From assembly GCF_037975245.1 (NCBI RefSeq), contig NC_092572.1, positions 25,207,989-25,271,988 on the forward strand: DNA of 64,000 nt. Reading direction: 5' to 3'. The translations under genes and the position numbers were made by a program. The notes under the pieces were generated by a model. That model had not been told where the DNA came from. It saw nothing but the letters and a program-made list of their open reading frames with translations, and searched no databases. This stretch comes from Apostichopus japonicus. Lineage: Eukaryota; Echinodermata; Holothuroidea; Aspidochirotida; Stichopodidae. Below are positions 1-11,243 of the stretch, piece after piece (the first letter of the stretch is position 1; the number at the start of each line of letters is the position of its first letter).

Positions 1-85
1 TGCCGAGAGATTGGCTTCGGTCAGCTTGCGAGTCTACAAGCCTCCATGGCTTCTTTCGCGAGTTCCTGCTTGCGGGAAGATCACA
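1..85 (-). repeat. Dispersed repeat, copy 1 (inverted relative to 36.6 kb)
   Basis: The reverse complement of this stretch matches 36628-36706: both contain GCAAGCAGGAACTCGC, then AAGAAGCCAT, then CGCAAGCTGACCGAAG and TCTCT. The copies are about 36.6 kb apart in opposite orientation. The element type is not recognised, and the window edge cuts this copy. Confidence 0.6.
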
Positions 86-126
86 TATACATACATACAT
101 ACATATGTCTTTCTTCAAACAGTTAC

Positions 127-259
127 CTTTTGGGAAGACGTTTGCATTTCCTTTGTTTTCTTCTCCTCTACCAGCAATCTTTCTTTCAGTTCAGTCACTT
201 CGTCCTCAAGTTTCGTGTTCTTTTCTTCCACTTTCTTCAAATTTGTCACAACCTTCGAA
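127..259 (-). pseudogene. Coiled-coil exon fragment, paralogue of the exon at 8078-8338
   Basis: On the minus strand the frame reads VTNLKKVEEKNTKLEDEVTE and continues to QTSSQK, followed directly by a GTAACT donor. It is nearly identical to the last half of the exon at 8078-8338 (VTNLKKVEERNTKQEDEVTE). The amino-terminal half of that exon is not found upstream, so this is probably a broken copy or an exon with a different left boundary. The heptad-like pattern rich in K, E and L suggests a coiled coil. The function is unknown. Confidence 0.5.
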
Positions 260-539
260 TAATAATATTCATAGTTATCTCCATTGTTTTTGTATTATTG
301 GTTGATCAGATTTTTCCGGACTGTTCGATTGAAATTTAAGGTTTTTGTAACTGTTTTTCATTCCATTAACTCTAGTTTTACTTTTGTGACACCCGGAATA
401 AAGTGGAACGTTTTCTTTTCGCAACGTTTACCTATTTATATACGTTACTATATATATATTACTTCACTTAATTGTGTCAACTCGTCTACTTGTTAGAATA
501 TCTGAAATAGTTCAGCAACTTTATCAATATTGATGACAT

Positions 540-1400
540 TTCAGGAATGCCATTATTATTGTACCCATTTGAATAATTAAGTTGAAATGATCGTAACTAT
601 TTTCATGCCTACTATCCATCCTTCATGTACTTTTAACTACCATCGTTTTTCCTATGATGTTATTATCTTCGATTCTTCTATTGTTATTGCTTTATCTTTT
701 TCCATTCCTCTAAAGGTGATTGGCCAGTTAAGAGCATCTGTAAGTCGGATCGAATTCAAACTTGGTGGCTAGGTGTCTGATCATGTAAACTTGTGCCTGG
801 GTGATTGAGGACGTCATAGATCTAAGGTAAGTTTTCAAAACAGCCTAGTAGTTGGTTTTAAGCGATTGACGGCTCAATTGTGTCATCTCGTCTACTGGCT
901 ATAATGATTTACATAGCTAAGTATAAAATAACTCAACAAGGTTGTGCCATTGTGTTACATTTTGAGGATATCAATATTATTTTACACTATTCAAACTTTC
1001 ACTTGAAATGAGCGTAACTATTGTTTTATCCTTGCTATCCATCCTTCGTGAACTTTTGAACTACCATGGTGTTGTTTTGATAAATATATTGCTATCTTGG
1101 ATTCTTCTTGTTTGTATTGTTTTATCTTTTCCTGTTGCTCTAAAGGAGAGCCGCCAGAAAACAACATCGAGCGTCTTCCGCGATCCTCGACTGTGTTATG
1201 TTGGTACTTGTTCAATCATAGTTTTATACATATATATCTTTTTCTATTCTCTAAAGGGGAGCCGCCAGTAAAGATTACCTTTAAGTCGGATCAAATTCAA
1301 GCTTGGTGGCTAGGTGTCTGATCATGTAAACTTGTGCCTGCGTGAATGATGACGTCGTAGATCTAAGGTCAGTTTTCAAACAACATAATAGTTGGTTTTC
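540..1400. repeat. Local tandem duplication (540-860 and 965-1400)
   Basis: Two diverged copies run in the same order. Both contain GAAATGA.CGTAACTATT, ..CTATCCATCCTTC, TTTATCTTTTCC, CTCTAAAGG, AAGTCGGATC.AATTCAA, then CTTGGTGGCTAGGTGTCTG and ATCATGTAAACTTGTGCCTG, then GACGTC.TAGATCTAAGGT. No long open frame is conserved between them, so I call it non-coding. Confidence 0.6.
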
Positions 1401-1985
1401 ATAGAACGTGTAATCCCGTGTAGATTCTGTTCATATATATGTTTTTAAAGGTCATGTTACATCTAGAGTTGACTTTCAATAATGTAAAACTTAACAATTC
1501 TAATGTTAAGAAAAAACCCAACCCCGCGTCCAATTTTTTTAATCTCCAAAGGGGAAGAAATTGGTAACAAGTACTTTTACGTAATAGTTTTCATGACGTC
1601 ACCGGGGAAGCGCAGAAAAGGGCAAACATGTAGCTGTTCTGCGCAGTGTATTGAGTATGGAAAACTATTTAACTAGCGAAAATAATACTTTCCTCAGTCT
1701 ATTACAAGAAAAATAAGATTGGGATTGAGGTAAAAAATCACAGATTGGTACAAAAGACATAAAAAAAACACTGAATGACTTCTTTTTTCAAAACTTCCTT
1801 GCATTTTCCCCCTATTAAGCAGCAAAAACTCCGCACAAATCGGCTAAATTGCCTCTGTTAGGAAAAGTAGAAAACAAATGACATCATTTGTGTATCACGT
1901 CGAAACTGTATGATATCGTCGCGGGGAACTGCGGCTAACTGCTACCACGTACAGTTGGTATCCACGCACTAACATGCATACACAG
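1401..1985. other. Stretch with no recognised feature
   Basis: AT-rich sequence with no open frame, repeat or RNA that I recognise. Confidence 0.5.
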
Positions 1986-2015
1986 CATGCATAGCTAGCT
2001 CATACATATTGCGAA

Positions 2016-2219
2016 ATGGCGGCCGATGGGATTGACCGTAATTTAAATGATCAAAGGCCTTCTGATTCAGATAGTGACAGCGAAAAAGGCCGAAAAATGG
2101 AGGACATGTTTGACAATCGTGGGGAAGTTCTTCCCTACATGTTCGAACCGGAGACCAGCGGAGAGTGGCCCGGATTGGACAGCGATGTCGAAATTGCTCG
2201 TCTTGACGGAACACAATAG
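2016..2219 (+). CDS. Putative first exon or small ORF with P2X7-like 'PYMFEPE' motif
   Basis: The ORF starts at an ATG in a good context (GCGAAATGGCGG) and runs 67 codons. Its amino terminus is acidic and Ser/Asp-rich (SDSDSDSE), followed by GEVLPYMFEPE. A PYxFEPE motif after an acidic leader is common at the amino terminus of invertebrate proteins annotated as P2X purinoceptor 7-like, where a Cys-rich P2X7 carboxyl-terminal-like domain normally follows. That domain is not seen downstream, and no strong donor lies at the end of the frame. This may be a first exon, a pseudogene fragment or a small gene. No ion-channel membrane segments are present, so a receptor function should not be inferred. 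Confidence 0.4.
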   Translation: MAADGIDRNLNDQRPSDSDSDSEKGRKMEDMFDNRGEVLPYMFEPETSGEWPGLDSDVEIARLDGTQ

Positions 2220-2640
2220 TAACGTTAGGCCTAGCGTATTATATAGTCTAGTTGTGTGACTTGTTAAGACTAGATCGGATATTGTTACCTAACTTTCCCT
2301 ATGGTAGAAATAACTCGGAATAAATCTTGGTCTTAGGCAGCTAGGCTAGCTGAGGGCAGTTTTACTGAGCTATCCGTGTTAGAGGAACAGAGACTTACGC
2401 GAATCTCTGTGATGTTGTGCGCTTATTTTCAGATATTTTGTTGACTGTCCGTGACGTAATGTTTACGTCTCTGATCTTGGTTAGCACATTTTTCCTATGT
2501 CGTTTTAACAACCGTGGTAGTTTCCCCCATGACGTCTATCATCTTACGGGATGAGCTTGGTAATTAACTTAATTAAAACAGCAAAGAAACAATCGTAGAA
2601 CTCCAAAGTTGGAGTATAGGGTTTTGATATTTAGCTTCTC
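2220..2640. other. Stretch with no recognised feature
   Basis: No gene, RNA or clear repeat seen between the short ORF and the 3' flank of the coiled-coil array. Confidence 0.4.
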
Positions 2641-2884
2641 GGTCTGTGGACCTTGACCTTTAAGGAAACGAGATATTGAATGTGATAATTCAAATATTCA
2701 TTTCTTAATGTCGCGCCTCTTATATAGTTATTATATATGAATATTAAAAGTCCTACATTTATTCATTAAATGATCTCAAACTCATCGCCTACACAAATAT
2801 ATTTTGATAAATATTGTCTTACTTTAGTTTGTGATAATACTCAGGTGCGTATCCAGGGGGGCGTTGGGGGCGCGCGCCCCCCGG

Positions 2885-3025
2885 GTAAGAAAAAGAGGAG
2901 AGAAAAAAAAGAGAAGAAAAAAGGGAAAAGGAGGGGAGAAAAAGAAAAGGAGGAGAGAAAGGAAGGGAAAAGAAGAAGAAAAAAGAGAGAAAAAGGAGAA
3001 AGGGAGGGAGTAGAAGATAGCCAAG
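2885..3025 (+). repeat. Purine-only (G/A) tract inside the transposon
   Basis: About 140 bases of almost pure A and G with AGAAAA and GGAGA units. The tract creates spurious charged ORFs on the plus strand and Phe/Leu/Ser-rich ones on the minus strand. Confidence 0.85.
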
Positions 3026-3269
3026 ACTTCGGGAAGAGAAAGAGGAACAGTCATAGTTAAAGCGCTGATCCCTATTATATACACAGGGTAGCCAGTGACA
3101 GATCAAGGATTACGGAGGGGGTGTGCGCCTCACCCTACCCCTTACACCAACAACTCCATTTTGACGTTTTTGTTTCCCTCTCTCACTAATGTATCTATAT
3201 AAATACTATATATGGTCTATCATAACGCGTGTGTGTGTATGGACGCCTTAAACAATTGTACAATTGTGC

Positions 3270-3577
3270 TATATGGAACCAACTGTGGCTGGTCTTGAAC
3301 TCGACGGGGTCGTCGGAAACATGACGCATTTCGGGAAGGGGGCGACCGCCCCCCCCCCCGAGCAAATTTTCTTTATGACATCGCTAGTAATTTCAAAATA
3401 GACAATGCTTAAGTGCAACTTACAAGGCCTGGGAAGTGTCATTTCCAGCGATGTGGGAGGCATTTTCGGCCAAAATTTTTCTTGTACGCTTCGCGCCAAC
3501 TCATGGTGGCGCTTTGCTTAGATAGTTTGCATACAGGCTTCGCCCCTCCCTTGGCAATTACTCGCTACACGCCTGTT
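3270..3577. mobile_element. Nested related repeat copy
   Basis: It shares CTTGTACGCT-C-GCGCCAAC with the 4680-4703 segment and ends near 3577 in GCTACACGCCTG, similar to the CTACGCGCCTG end at 17059-17069. It probably belongs to the same CAGG-ended family, inserted in or part of the host element. It contains a C-run (about 3350-3359). Confidence 0.4.
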
Positions 3578-5189
3578 CGAATTTGTAAAGCAAAGAACAG
3601 ATATAACATCATATCAGTGAGCATTGAAATGCCTGTTCCACGATGAACAGCCTCAAAAACTGTCTATGTGTGTAGTCGAAGGCGTAGCCCAATTGGATTT
3701 GGGGCTGTAACGACTTGCCCGAAAAAAAAGCCAAAATTTTCAACATATCGATGCCAATATCATATAAGCAAGCATCGGTCATTACATTGCATGGCATCGT
3801 GTACCGCACGGTCCGTCAAAGTAGCACAGTATACCGCCGGATGCTAATGTAAACAACCAAATGTCTTATGTAGATGGAGAAAAACCATACAGATCCATTT
3901 ATGTCAAACTCTCTTTTACAGTAGTAATGTCGGCCAATCTTAGAACTTTATTTTAATTACCAAGGAGATCATTTTTAAGCTATTCATTGCTATTTATTTT
4001 TCTCTCAGTAGGTGCCCGAAAAAAATGGGGAAAAAATTGGTTGCGGGGGTGGGGGCTGCAGCCCCGCCTCCTACGGGACCTACGCCTATGTGTGTAGTGT
4101 TCGGTTTCGATATACCTGATATCGGAAATATCTGCTATTTTTCTGTTCCTTCAACCAAGTTTTATAAAAGCCATAATAAGAGGTTTTAATATTTCTACAC
4201 CAATAAATTAACTGTGTCGGAATTTTCGAAAATTTCCTCACCAACATTCTTCATCATACTTTCCTCTACTCGTGCAATTTGTACCTGTCTATTAGGGGTT
4301 CAAGGAGGTTTTTCCCTATTGGTTGTCCATAGATTGAATTTTGTGCAACATTATGGGTATGTTTTCAAGTGATTTTTATTCACGAGAGATGGGAATTTTC
4401 AAATTCCCAACAAATAATGGGCTTAAAACCTTGAAAAGTGGGGCTTTCGGATATTGTGGGCCGTGACGTAGAATCGCCTACAAGAGCAATGATCCGTAGG
4501 ACATGCAATGAGGTCGAACATGATGTGTGACTGCTGACAATCTTCAAAAAGGTTATGGATGGAAAAAAAACTTTTGGAAAATACTTGGTTCTCAGACAAA
4601 AGTGTACATCTGGTTGCTCATTTTCAAGCCCGAGAAGTGCCATTTCCGGTGATCTGGGGGGTATCAAAACCAAAAATTTTCTTGTACGCTCCGCGCCAAC
4701 CGATGGGCGCTCCGCTTAGATAGTAATTCGCGCCACCCGGGTTAGAAAATCCTGGATACGTGCCTGATACTTCACTGACTGCTGGAGCAACGCCCTCGTG
4801 AATTGTCTCTTGGACATTTTCATTGGAGTTAGCAGTTTCCTCTATTGTTCTTACTCTTTCATCGACCTGCATTAGTAGTTATTTATGATAGACAATTACA
4901 TAAAATTACTGGAAATAACATAGACATTACAATTTCATGCAATACTTAAGCAATATATAATTTACCAAGAATTGAAATTACCACCTGTAATTTGATTATA
5001 AATTGTACGGACTTGAACATTAACTCTTGACACAAACTTTATTGATATTAGAAGATTGGCTAATATCGTTCAACCTTTATAAAATTTAAACGTACACCTT
5101 TGAACAGCTGTATTTGCTTAATATGCTGACTATTTGTGCGCCTGTGCAACCAAAGTTTCTTCCAACCGCTGTTCTAGATGTTCCTGTAT

Positions 5190-5370
5190 ATATATCTATA
5201 TCTATATATATATATATATATATATATCTATATCTATATATGTATATATCTATATATATATATATCTATATCTATATCTCTCTATATATATATATATAGA
5301 TATATATCTATATCTATTTCTCTCTCTCTATATATATAGATATATATCTATATCTATATCTATACACTTA
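5190..5370. repeat. TA/TATATC microsatellite
   Basis: About 180 bases of TA and TATATC-type units, with open frames of alternating Tyr/Ile that are not genes. It lies at a junction between copies of the coiled-coil array. Confidence 0.9.
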
Positions 5371-6623
5371 TTACCCGTTCAATATGTTGCCATGCAATGC
5401 GTCAGCAGTCCCCCCCCCCCAAAAAAAAAGGCTATTCAAGAAGTAACTATGTTATAGAGATCCTCCATACTGATTTGTAGGCAAACATGGCATTCCGCGG
5501 GAAATGGTGGGTTGATGTGCCGTCAAAAATCATTAAGGGTGACTAAATAGAGATTTCACAGAGCCATTTGTTTTGATTTCTTTCTAAATTCGATAAAAAT
5601 CAACATTACAAGTTAATAACAGCTAAAAAAAAATCCATATGCCTAACTATCACTTCGAAAATGGCTCTCCTATTAGCCCTGACGTAGAACATTTTACAGG
5701 TACTAAATATTACTACCTGTCATATTAGCACTGGGGCCTTGGAACCAGGTAAAGCGTAATTGGAATCACGAGCTGCTCATAGTCTACACGTTTCCGGCAA
5801 GTTTGTGGGTAAACAAGGCATGTACGGGTTTTCATTATAGCTGCCCTACCTCGATTTCTACCACTATTTGATCAAACATCTTAAATAATTAGCCTAAGCC
5901 CGTAATACTAATCATTACTAATGTAGCCATATAGGCGAAGCCTAGAACTAGGACTAACGTAATACGATGCTAGTCATTGTCTGTTTTAGTTCACAATCGG
6001 CCCTCGTTTACACCCTATGCTTATTGTTATATTAAAAAAGTATGCACTGAAGCCTGACGTGCACACAAGAAACACATGAAATACTAGACCTTTCTGATAT
6101 CTATTTCATTCTCATTATTATTTCAAGTACATGTACCATACAGGCTTATGCAAGGAGAAATCTGGTAATAAAGTCAAGATTTCTATGATAAACAATAAGT
6201 ACAACTTAAGGTGCAAATATTTGGTGGAAGTGTTTATCACCCTAACTATACATTTCATAGCTAAATACAATCATAGACATTTCCTTACTTTATCATCATT
6301 CCATTAGGTCTGCCTCCCTATAACTTAACCTCTTTAAGTAGGTATTGATCAAACTTTCTTCACTGCGCTAAGAAAGTCAGTGTGTTCATAACATTTGGTC
6401 TCACTCTAATACTCACAAGGACTCACAAGTCTCGCCGCTTATTTCTGGGTTTTATCTTACTCCTTGTAAATCTTTCCTCTACCATCACTACATAGAACTT
6501 GTATTCCATTAAATTTGAAGGATTCGAGAGATCGAATGTGATAAATTGACATATTTTCTTACTAAAATGATGCGCCTCTCACTTAGTCATTATATATTAA
6601 TGCATTAATAACACATTTATTCA

Positions 6624-6794
6624 TTAAATGAACTCAAAATCATCGCCTACACAAATATATTTTGATAAATAGTGTCTTACTTTAGTTTGCTCTATGTCTT
6701 CACATACTGCGACAGCAACGCTCTCGTGAATTGTACCTTGGTCGGCTTCTATGGATCTTGTAATTCCCTCTATACTTCTTATTCTATCATGGAT
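6624..6794 (-). CDS. Last exon of coiled-coil gene, copy 1
   Basis: Exon of 57 codons including the stop, preceded by CTCATACAG. It reads IHDRIRSIEGITRSIEADQG and ends in TKVRHYLSKYICVGDDFEFI. The 10505-10675 exon has the same length and phase and the same ending, and the split copy at 2767-4871 is a third paralogue. The conserved ending in three copies with otherwise diverged residues suggests it was translated and under constraint. No named domain is recognised. It follows, on the minus strand, the exons at 8078-8338 and 7195-7320, all in phase 0. Confidence 0.55.
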   Translation of the reverse strand: MHDRIRSIEGITRSIEADQGTIHESVAVAVCEDIEQTKVRHYLSKYICVGDDFEFI

Positions 6795-7194
6795 CTGTAT
6801 GAGAAGGTATTTATGAGCGACGATTACTGGCAATTACATCTACCTTACAATGTAATACACCACTAAAGCAATATGTAATTTACCACGAGTTGAAATTACC
6901 AACGTCAGTTTAATTACAAATTCCACGGACGGGTACTTTAGCTCTTTGACACTAAAAGTATTGATATTACCATCTTTTGTTAATATCGTAGCAACTTGAT
7001 AAAATTCAAACGTGCAGTAGAAACTACTTTATTGCTTAATTTGCTGACTATTTGTGCCCTCTGCGCAACAAAAATTATTCCAACTGCTGTTCTTAATGTT
7101 CCTGTATAAAGCAAATACTGACAAGAGACAATAAATTATATGACGGCAATTTGTATAATGAGCTGAATATATTATTAATTAAATGTTTCCATAC

Positions 7195-7320
7195 CTTAAA
7201 CTGTGGTCTTTCTTTACAAGGTATTTTTTCTTTTTCTTTAATCAAACTGTATTCCAGTTTCTTCTTTCGGCTTTGGGGTTTTGTTCTCTTACCCTCTAGT
7301 TCTTCAACCCTTTCATTTAA
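7195..7320 (-). CDS. Internal coiled-coil exon
   Basis: A 42-codon exon between TTTCTTGCAG and GTATGG, phase 0 at both ends. It begins LNERVEELEGKRTKPQSRKK and is basic and Glu-rich, typical of a coiled coil or charged linker. The second array unit has lost this exon through a deletion of about 1 kb. The function is unknown. Confidence 0.5.
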
Positions 7321-8077
7321 CTGCAAGAAAAGAAAATCAGATACAAAGATAGTAACAGAATGTTTAACAAACGCCACGTGACAATTGCATCCGATTCCTC
7401 TTGATCGATCTCCTTCGTTCTTGTCGAAAAACACATCGATGATCAGTACGTTTCCTGATCTTTAACTTTGTTTCACTCTTCTAAAAAAAAACCTCCATTA
7501 AGTTCTTCTATCTCTTCGTCTAGTGTCACTTTCGTCCTTTCTGACTTATCCTAGGCAGTCTCTAGTCCCAAGTTTAAGTATTCGCTTATAATATCAAATC
7601 AATCGCAGGTTGAATCTTCACAATCCGTTCCGTGAATAAAATAGATATCTATTATTATAATGGAATAACTATAAATTGTGATATTTTTCTTGAAATTATT
7701 TACTGCCTTTATCAAAGTAGATAGTCTTTGTTTTTAATGGATTTTAAAGACGCATAATAGTTACATTTTAACACTTCTGTCTTTCATTCTCAGTTTTGGA
7801 AAACATTTTATGTCTATTTTACTCTTCTGTCTGTTCAGCCGTCTCAATCATAATATATTTCAGTAATACATAATACAATTGCATTTTCGATCCATACAAC
7901 ATATTGTCAAACGCTTGCTAACATCATATGATAATTTCGGTTTTTCTTAAACATCATGAAAACTGGCAAAACACTAAAGATTACAAAGAAGTCGAATAAA
8001 CGAACATGAAATGTCTACAATTCCGTCCTATGCTCTCGTTATCAATCCCATGTATTTGTCTTTCTTCTTACACTCAC

Positions 8078-8338
8078 CTTAAGGGAACACGTTTGCACGT
8101 CCTTATCTGTATTTTCCTCTGCTAGCAATCCTTCTTTCAATTCCGTCACTTCGTCCTCTTGTTTCGTGTTTCGTTCTTCAACTTTCTTCAAATTTGTCAC
8201 ACCCACGTTTTTTGGTACCTGAACACGTGATCTTTCTTCACAAAATCCTTGTCTTTTTTTGTGATCCAAATAGCCTATCTTCTCTTGACGTTTGGTTTCC
8301 TTCCTGATACCCTCTGTTACTTTTGTGCTTTTCTGTAA
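8078..8338 (-). CDS. Internal coiled-coil exon
   Basis: An 87-codon phase-0 exon between an AG acceptor (8340-8339) and a strong GTGAGT donor (8077-8072). It starts LQKSTKVTEGIRKETKRQEK and later has VTNLKKVEERNTKQEDEVTE. The charged heptad-like pattern indicates a coiled coil. Paralogues are the degenerate copy at 10977-11243 and the partial copy at 127-259. No signal peptide, enzyme motif or membrane helix is seen. A first exon with a start codon was not found. Confidence 0.55.
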
Positions 8339-10504
8339 CTGGAAAAATTGGTAATAATAATAATGAAAATGAGATATTTTATGAAAGTAACAGAATTATT
8401 TCAAAGGGAAGTGGTAAAAGCATCCGATTTCTCTTAATTTCAGTCATTCTTACTGCGCATATCAGCAAGAATGTGAAGCTTTATATGCTTGGCGTTATGG
8501 TTTTTTCAAAACAAAATAAAAGAACTTGAACTGTTTATTTTCATGGCAAATTTGTATTTTAGACCAAATAATTCCTATTGCGCACTCAATTTTTATTTTT
8601 TTTTTATTTCACATATTAACGGCTAAACTACTATTAACTACTGTTTAATTTGTTGTGCTGTAAAAATCAGCTATACCAAGAATTTGTTCAGTTGCGTACT
8701 CTCATTTTCTAGTACTTTCTTTTCTTTTGATTCATTCAGAGTAAACTCAATCTGATTTATAACATAGGTTATTCACTACAACTTTAATTGTAAGAGAAAA
8801 CAAATTTGTTAAGATCTGCTCGAGACTGCAAATGTTCACCTAAGAAACTAAATTCTCCCTCTGCGGTAGAAGCTCTGTTAATTATAATTACATTTCCAGT
8901 AGGGCACATGTCTAACCGTGGCATCGTATGAATGTAATATGGACCTTAATGGTGTACATTAAAACATTAACTATTTGATCTTCTATGTTTGATAAGCTGA
9001 CCACGGAAGGGTTATGAACTAAGTCCCTGGGCTTCCTTGTCTAATATGAAACTAGTTGCTCCTAAATCAAAATAATCAGACATAGATTAGTGCCATTTCT
9101 GGTTAATCTCATGGTACTTGCCACTAAGTGAATCTTATGCAAGGCTTTGTAATTTCCACCGTAAGTTTTATGGCTGAATTGTACGTGGAATCAATTTTAA
9201 AAGCAACAACGAAAATACAGGATTGTATCAATATGTATTTTATATATATTTCCTCTTAATCCTGTTTGATTTGCTGAGTTCCATTCACCTTAAAGTTTTA
9301 CACTAATGACAGGGATACGCTGCACACGAGCATGAACCCAGTGAATGAAACGTAGTTTAGATGCTTTATACCAGAGAGCTGCTTAAATATACGTATTTCG
9401 AGGGATTTGTTTTGATTTCTTTTCTAGTAAATTCAACATAACAAGTTAATTACTGCTAAAACAATAGCCATATTCCTGAAAATGATTTTGAAAATGTCTT
9501 ACTATTATGCCTTGCGTTGAATATTTTCCCAGGTATTATATAGTACTTCCTGTATCATGAGTACTGGGGAATGGGAACCAGGTAAAGCGTAATTGGGCTC
9601 ACGAGCTGCCCATAGCCTACACGTTTCCGGCAATGTTGTGGATAAAAAGGCATGTTGGGCATTTACGGTACAGCTGCCCTACTCTGACCATTACCTAGTT
9701 AATCAAGCATCCGAAGTAATTAGCCTAAGCCAAGCCCATAATAATCATTACTAACGTAGTCAAATAGACGAAGCGTAGAACTTGAACTAACTTTATACGA
9801 TGCTTGACATTGACTGTTGTAATTTCAATTGGCTCTCGTTTACATCCTAGGCTTTTTATTGTTTAAAAGAGTATATATTTAAGCTAGACGTGCAAACAAG
9901 AAACACATGGCAATACTAAACCTTTCTGATATATATTTAATCTCAATATAACTTCATGTGCGTGGACCATACAGGCTTATGCAAGGAGTAATCCGGTAAC
10001 AAGATCAAGATTTGTATGGATTACAATAAGTACAACTTTAAGTGAAAAAAATGGTGGTAGTGTTTATCACCCTTTCAATACTTTTCACAATTAAATACAA
10101 TCATAGACATTCGTAGCTTGATCATTATTCCATTTGGTCTACCTCCTTATATCTTAACCTCTTTATGTAGGCCTTCATTAAACTTTCTTCACAGTGCAAA
10201 TGAATGCATTGCAATCATTAACGTTTGATCTCACTCTTATACCTCAAGGAAAGTTAACTACATATTCACGTTTTGTTTTACAAGTCTCGCAGCTTATTTA
10301 TGGCCTTTACCTTACTCCTTCTAAATCTTTCCTCTACCATCACTACATAGAACTTGTAATCCAGTAAATGTAAAGGTTTTGTTCATATGTTTTTAAGGAA
10401 TCGAGAGATCGAATGTGATATTGCCATATTTCCTTACTAAATTGTCGTGCCTCTTAGTTAGTTATTATCTATAAATGTGTTACTAACAGTCCTACATTTG
10501 TTCA

Positions 10505-10675
10505 TTAAATGAACTCAAAATCATCGCCTACACAAATATATTTTGATAAATAGTGTCTTACTTTAGTTGGCGATATTTCTTCACGGAATGCTGCAGCAAC
10601 GCCTTCGTTAATTGTCTCTTGGTAATTTTCATTGGGTTTTGTGATTCCCTCTAGTCTTCTTATTCTATCCTTGAT
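10505..10675 (-). CDS. Last exon of coiled-coil gene, copy 2
   Basis: A 57-codon exon including stop after CTTATACAG. It reads IKDRIRRLEGITKPNENYQE and ends YLSKYICVGDDFEFI. The frame is intact, although the exon upstream of it in this unit (10977-11243) is broken, so this copy is probably no longer part of a working gene. Confidence 0.45.
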   Translation of the reverse strand: MKDRIRRLEGITKPNENYQETINEGVAAAFREEISPTKVRHYLSKYICVGDDFEFI

Positions 10676-10976
10676 CTGTATAAGAAGGTATATATGAGAG
10701 ACAATTACTGACAACTATGTATACCTAACACTGAAAGGCAATCCTTAAGCAATATATAATTTACCACGAATTGAAATTACCAACCGCAATTCTATTACAT
10801 ATTCTACGAACGTGAACCTCAACTCTTTGACACTAAATTTTCTTTCTTAAATCATCATAAAATCTTGCGCAGCACTAAAGATTTCAAATAGGATCAACAT
10901 ACTATCATGAAATGTTTGAAATTCCTTCCCATGCTCTCAATCAATAACATGTGTTTGTCTTTCTCCTTACACTTAC

Positions 10977-11243
10977 CGATGGGAAAGACGTTTGCACTTC
11001 CTCATGTGACTTTCTATCTGCTGGCAAACTTTTTTTTAATTCCGTCATTTTGTCCACCAGTGTCGTGTTTCGTTCGTTTAACTGTCTTCAAATTTGTCAC
11101 ATCCACGTGTTTCGGTACCTAAACACGTGATAGTTCTTCACAAATTCCTGTTCATATTTCTAGATCCAAATGCTTTTTAAATTTCTTCTGTTCATTTTAG
11201 ATTTCTTGCTCATAACCGCTGGTACTTTGTGCTTTCCATTAAC
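10977..11243 (-). pseudogene. Degenerate copy of the 87-codon coiled-coil exon
   Basis: It aligns along its length with 8078-8338, and the GTAAGTG donor is kept. The frame meets a stop early (TTATGA where the intact exon has GGTATCAGG) and there are further indels, for example TTTAGGTACC at about 11115. This exon copy is a pseudogene. Confidence 0.65.

Larger units (their letters stand above)
2842..4766. mobile_element. Non-autonomous DNA transposon with 16-bp TIRs and 5-bp TSD
   Basis: The left end is CAGGTGCGTATCCAGG and the right end, reverse complemented, is CAGGCACGTATCCAGG (14 of 16 identical). The direct repeat ATACT flanks it at 2837-2841 and 4767-4771. No transposase frame is seen. 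The inside holds a purine-only tract, G/C homopolymer runs and a related nested copy at about 3270-3577. Its right arm (about 4440-4766) is repeated in reverse orientation at 16724-17069. Superfamily is unresolved: a 5-bp duplication with CAGG ends does not fit the common 8-bp hAT, TA or TTAA patterns. Confidence 0.75.
2767..4871 (-). pseudogene. Last exon of coiled-coil gene, copy 3, split by a transposon
   Basis: The minus-strand exon begins after an AG acceptor at about 4861 with VDERVRTIEETANSNENVQE and stays open to 4772. The 1.9-kb element at 2842-4766 then interrupts it, and the frame resumes at 2841-2767 with TKVRQYLSKYICVGDE and a stop. Removing the element and one copy of the 5-bp duplication gives an open frame that aligns with the intact last exons at 6624-6794 and 10505-10675, including the shared ending YLSKYICVGD-x-FE. 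The gene family is not recognised. The insertion destroys this copy, or forces use of sequence from the element. Confidence 0.7.
5540..9060 (-). repeat. Coiled-coil gene array, duplication unit 1 (longest copy)
   Basis: This unit aligns in order with 9390-11960. The matched landmarks are TTTGTTTTGATTTCTTT (5570/9402), GGAACCAGGTAAAGCGTAATTGG (5740/9573), CAGGCTTATGCAAGGAG (6141/9971), the last exon (6624/10505), TTAAACATCATGAAAAC-type sequence (7940/10850), the upstream exon (8078/10977) and CCACGGAAGG-TTATGAACT (9000/11900). It contains the exons at 6624, 7195 and 8078. The shorter second unit lacks the equivalent of about 6950-7930. Confidence 0.75.

Noticed and set aside
2770-3106. Highly charged (K/E/R) and Phe/Leu/Ser-rich ORFs on both strands
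   Set aside because: They come from a purine-only tract inside a transposon and extend across its border.
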